Positions 61,208-64,000 of a stretch of 64,000 bases of DNA are shown here, one piece after another (position 1 is the first letter of the stretch; every line of letters begins with the position of its first letter). The notes under the pieces were generated by a model. That model was not told where the DNA came from and did no database searches. It was given only the letters and a program-made list of their open reading frames with translations. Location of the stretch: contig NZ_JAFDOE010000002.1 of the NCBI RefSeq assembly GCF_018342065.1, positions 434,001 to 498,000 of the forward strand, written 5' to 3'. The translations under genes were made by a program, and so were the position numbers. The DNA is from Citrobacter sp. FP75. GTDB lineage: Bacteria; Pseudomonadota; Gammaproteobacteria; Enterobacterales; Enterobacteriaceae.

Positions 61208-62191
61208 ATGACTATCTCTGTAACCTCTTCAGACAGCAATAATAAGAAAATTAAAATTAACAAAGAACTTTTAATGCGCCTCGCGCCGCTTTTCAGTCTG
61301 ATTATTCTGGTGATCTTTTTTAGTTTTGGATCGCCGTTTTTCTTTAATACTGAAAACATTATGACCATCGCCCTGCAAACGTCGGTCATTGGCATCATGG
61401 CGATTGGCGTCACCTTCGTCATTATCACTTCGGGAATCGATCTTTCTCTCGGTTCCGTGGTGGCGTTTTCCGGCGTCGCGGTCGGTATCTGCGCCACGCT
61501 TGGTCTGCCGCTGCCAATTTGCATCCTGGCTGGCGTGTTAGCCGGTGGGCTGTGCGGTTATGTCAACGGGCTGTTGGTCACCAAAATGACCATCCCGCCC
61601 TTTATCGCCACGCTGGGCCTGATGATGTCCGTCAGGGGCATCAATATGGTAATGACCGACGGTCGCGCGATTTACTTTGCTGATTATCCTGGCTTCAAAA
61701 TGCTGGCTCAGGGTCGCCTGTTCGACGTGCTGCCTTATCCGGTCTTTTATCTGGTGGTGGTGGCCCTGATCGCCGGGTACATCCTGAAGAAAACGGTGAT
61801 TGGCCGCTATGTTTATGCCGTGGGTAGCAATGAGGTCGCGGCGCACCTGTCCGGGATTAAAGTCCAGCGCGTCAAAATCTTTGTCTACGCCTTCTGCGGT
61901 CTGCTGACCGGCATTGCCGGGGTCATCCTGGCTTCGCGTCTCAACTCAGGTCAGCCAACGGTCGGCGTAGGTTATGAGCTGGAAGCGATTGCCGCGGTAG
62001 TGATTGGTGGTACGAGCCTGATGGGCGGGATCGGGACCATTGGCGGCACCATTATCGGCGCATTCATCATGAGCGTGCTGAAAAATGGCCTCAACCTGAT
62101 GGGCGTCTCCCAGTTCTGGCAGATGGTGGCAATGGGTGTGGTGGTCATTGCGGCAGTTTATCTCGACACATTACGCAAAAAAATTCGTTGA
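61208..62191 (+). CDS. Sugar ABC transporter permease (RbsC type)
   Basis: A 327-residue inner-membrane permease of the BPD_transp_2 family with about ten helices. GIDLSLGSVVAFSG and the cytoplasmic EAA-like GLLTGIAGVILASRLNSGQPTVG are family signatures. Three bases separate it from the ATPase gene, and it precedes the binding protein. Confidence 0.93.
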   Translation: MTISVTSSDSNNKKIKINKELLMRLAPLFSLIILVIFFSFGSPFFFNTENIMTIALQTSVIGIMAIGVTFVIITSGIDLSLGSVVAFSGVAVGICATLGLPLPICILAGVLAGGLCGYVNGLLVTKMTIPPFIATLGLMMSVRGINMVMTDGRAIYFADYPGFKMLAQGRLFDVLPYPVFYLVVVALIAGYILKKTVIGRYVYAVGSNEVAAHLSGIKVQRVKIFVYAFCGLLTGIAGVILASRLNSGQPTVGVGYELEAIAAVVIGGTSLMGGIGTIGGTIIGAFIMSVLKNGLNLMGVSQFWQMVAMGVVVIAAVYLDTLRKKIR

Positions 62192-62264
62192 TTTACGCTC
62201 CCGGAAGTCACGGGGCATCATAACCCTGACGTTTAGGGTGACTCACTCAGAACGGAGTACAACA

Positions 62265-63215
62265 ATGAAAACCAGGCATTTTGTCTATGCGTTATCCCTG
62301 CTGGCCTGCATGACAACCAGCGCATTGGCTAAAGATATGAACCTCCCCGTTGTCAGTAAAGGCTTCCAGCATGAATTTTGGCAAACCGTAAAAATGGGAA
62401 CTGAAGCGGCGGCGAAAGAGCTGGGGGATAAAACCAGCTATGTCGGCCCGGCGGATGAAACACAGATTGCTGAGCAGATTCAGTTGGTTGAAAACGCAAT
62501 GGCGCAAAAACCTAACGGGCTGCTGCTGGCTGCGTTAGACGCCAATGCCCTCGCACCACTGGTGGAAACGGCTAATTCACGCGGCATTAAGGTCGTCACC
62601 TTTGACTCTGGCGTGAACTCCGACATCCCGGTCAGCTTTGTGGCAACCAATAACCGCAAAGCCGGTGCAGAAGCCGCTGATGCGCTCGCCGCTGAAGTGG
62701 GCAGCAAAGGAAAAGTCGGCATTATTGCGCACGTGGCCGGTACTTCTTCCGCGATTGAACGTTCGGAAGGGTTCATTGCCCGCATGAAGGAAAAATATCC
62801 GGACATCAAGGTTCTGCCAGTCCAGTACAGCGACGGGGATCCGCAAAAAGCGATGGATAAAACTATCGATATGATTCAGGCGAACCCTGACATTGCCGGA
62901 ATCTATGGTACCAACGAAGGCTCAACGCTGGGCGTGGCGAATGCAATTGATAGTCAAAACCTGAAGGGCAAAGTGAAGGTGATTGGTTTTGACAGCACCG
63001 AAGCGATTATTGCCTTCCTGAAGTCCGGCGTCATCCAGGGCTTTGTGGTGCAGGATGCTTACCAGATTGGTTATCAGGGTATCAAAACATTGAACGCCGC
63101 CGTGTCGGGTCAGGCTGTTCCGAAAGAGATTGATATCCCGGTTAAATTTGTTAATGCGAAGAATATTGATACGCCGGAAATCGACAAGTTATTACATCCA
63201 TTCGGTAAAAAATAA
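62265..63215 (+). CDS. Sugar-binding periplasmic protein (RbsB type)
   Basis: A 316-residue periplasmic binding protein of the Peripla_BP_4 family. A signal peptide of 22 residues ends ALA-KD; the two-lobed sugar fold follows, with FDSGVNSD and GFDSTEAI hinge regions. The ATG at 62265 with GGAG upstream is chosen over the longer open frame. The ligand is unknown; placement suggests a fucose-like or pentose sugar. Confidence 0.93.
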   Translation: MKTRHFVYALSLLACMTTSALAKDMNLPVVSKGFQHEFWQTVKMGTEAAAKELGDKTSYVGPADETQIAEQIQLVENAMAQKPNGLLLAALDANALAPLVETANSRGIKVVTFDSGVNSDIPVSFVATNNRKAGAEAADALAAEVGSKGKVGIIAHVAGTSSAIERSEGFIARMKEKYPDIKVLPVQYSDGDPQKAMDKTIDMIQANPDIAGIYGTNEGSTLGVANAIDSQNLKGKVKVIGFDSTEAIIAFLKSGVIQGFVVQDAYQIGYQGIKTLNAAVSGQAVPKEIDIPVKFVNAKNIDTPEIDKLLHPFGKK

Positions 63216-63222
63216 GACCGTT

Positions 63223-63248
63223 GGGGCGACATCGCTCGCCCCATTTTT
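63223..63248 (+). terminator. Hairpin with T-run between binding protein and kinase genes
   Basis: GGGGCGA at 63223-63229 pairs with TCGCCCC at 63236-63242, then ATTTTTA. Weak U-tract; it probably allows partial read-through, so more binding protein than kinase is made. Confidence 0.65.
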
Positions 63249-63269
63249 AGCCAGCGTCAGGGAGTGGTT

Positions 63270-64000
63270 ATGAGCAGCGGATATTTCCTCGGTGTGGATG
63301 TCGGTTCCGCCAGCGTCAGGGCGGGTGTATTTGATGCCAGCGGCACGCGGCTGGCCTTTGCGACATTTCCCATCTCGCAGTTTCGACCCGGCCCGGAGCG
63401 GGTCGAACAATCATCCACCGAGATCTGGCAGCAGGTTTGTCATGCGGTGAAAGGCGCGGTGTCATCAGCGGGGATCCCTGTCGAGGAGATTCGATCGCTG
63501 GGATTCGATGCCACCTGTTCCCTGGTTGCCCTCGATGAACAGGGGCAGGGGCTGGCGGTTTCACCTGGCGAATCGCCAGACCATAACATCATCATGTGGA
63601 TGGATCATCGTGCGGGAGATGAGACCAAACGCATTAACGCCACGCAAGATCCGGCCCTGCGCTATGTGGGCGGTGAAGTCAGCGTCGAAATGGAACTTCC
63701 CAAAGTGCTGTGGCTGAAAAATCATTTTCCCGCAACGTGGCAGCGTGCGTATCGATTCTACGATCTGGCGGATTTTCTGGTCTGGAAGGCGACCGATAGA
63801 GATGTGGCGGGCCTATGTACCCTGACCTGTAAATGGAACTATCTGGCGCACGAACAACGTTTTAGTCACTCCCTGCTCGATGCCGTTGAATTAACGGATT
63901 TGCTCAATAAAATCCCGTCGCGCATTCTGCCGCCGGGGGCCGCTGTTGGCACGCTCAGCCCTGGTGCGGCGCAGGCGTTGGGACTGACCACTCGTGTTGT
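63270..64000 (+). CDS. FGGY-family carbohydrate kinase, D-ribulokinase-like (partial)
   Basis: An open frame of 243 codons running off the window end, so the C-terminal half is not seen. It starts MSSGYFLGVDVGSASVRAGV, the FGGY phosphate-binding loop, with a GGGAGTG ribosome site. IIMWMDHRA near residue 112-120 is the pattern of the FGGY/YpCarbK ribulokinase-type subfamily rather than FucK or XylB. It follows the importer genes on the same strand and likely phosphorylates the imported sugar or its ketose form. Substrate is inferred. Confidence 0.85.
   Translation, partial: MSSGYFLGVDVGSASVRAGVFDASGTRLAFATFPISQFRPGPERVEQSSTEIWQQVCHAVKGAVSSAGIPVEEIRSLGFDATCSLVALDEQGQGLAVSPGESPDHNIIMWMDHRAGDETKRINATQDPALRYVGGEVSVEMELPKVLWLKNHFPATWQRAYRFYDLADFLVWKATDRDVAGLCTLTCKWNYLAHEQRFSHSLLDAVELTDLLNKIPSRILPPGAAVGTLSPGAAQALGLTTRV

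Overview
The window reads as chromosomal DNA of an enterobacterium (Enterobacteriaceae, close to Escherichia, Salmonella and Citrobacter; my guess is Citrobacter, but the sequence alone does not settle the genus). From about 7.5 kb to 55 kb, gene content and order follow the Escherichia coli region yqeG-yqeF-kduID-ygeA-lysR-lysA-galR-omrBA-aas-lplT-tas-ygdR-ygdQ-mutH-rppH-ptsP-lgt-thyA-ppdAB-ygdB-ppdC-recC-ptrA-recB-recD-argA-amiC-metVWZ-mltA-tcdA-csdEA-ygdI-gcvB-gcvA-ygdD-rlmM-fucR. Protein lengths mostly equal the E. coli lengths, so these calls are secure. Genes are dense and intact; I found no frameshifted gene, insertion sequence, prophage or CRISPR array.

Layout. 0-5.5 kb: a yah-type operon (YahG subunit of an oxamate carbamoyltransferase-like enzyme, an NCS2-type permease, carbamate kinase YahI, and a Tat-exported amidohydrolase YahJ), which looks like a catabolic route ending in ATP from carbamoyl phosphate. 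5.5-6.8 kb: the divergent nickel/cobalt efflux pair rcnA-rcnR with two RcnR operators. 6.86-7.47 kb: a hairpin-rich non-coding element with two inverted arms of matched architecture; one arm end recurs alone at 13.9 kb. 7.5-14 kb: transport, a PACE efflux pump with a LysR regulator, the thiolase YqeF, and kduID for hexuronate breakdown behind two KdgR-like boxes. 14-18 kb: racemase, lysR-lysA and galR. 18.3-18.7 kb: the sRNA pair OmrB and OmrA.

18.7-30.6 kb: lysophospholipid salvage (aas-lplT), tas, two small membrane or lipoprotein genes, mutH, a cluster of DnaA boxes in the position of DARS2, then rppH-ptsP-lgt-thyA. 30.7-44.2 kb: pseudopilin-like genes joined to recC, then ptrA-recB-recD (RecBCD). 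44.3-51.5 kb: argA with an ARG-box pair, amiC, three initiator tRNA genes with an ERIC element between two of them, mltA, and the tcdA-csdE-csdA group for tRNA cyclic t6A and sulfur transfer. 51.7-54.7 kb: ygdI, GcvB sRNA, gcvA, ygdD, rlmM.

54.7-64 kb departs from E. coli: fucIKUR is present, but no fucP lies next to fucI. A divergent ABC sugar importer (ATPase, permease, binding protein) and an FGGY-family kinase cut by the window end occupy the other side. The 464-bp divergent promoter region holds two copies of a 16-bp perfect palindrome and a near-consensus CRP site, suggesting joint control of both arms by CRP and an unidentified palindrome-binding repressor.

The least explained items are the hairpin element at 6.86-7.47 kb and the palindrome-flanked fucose/ABC promoter region.
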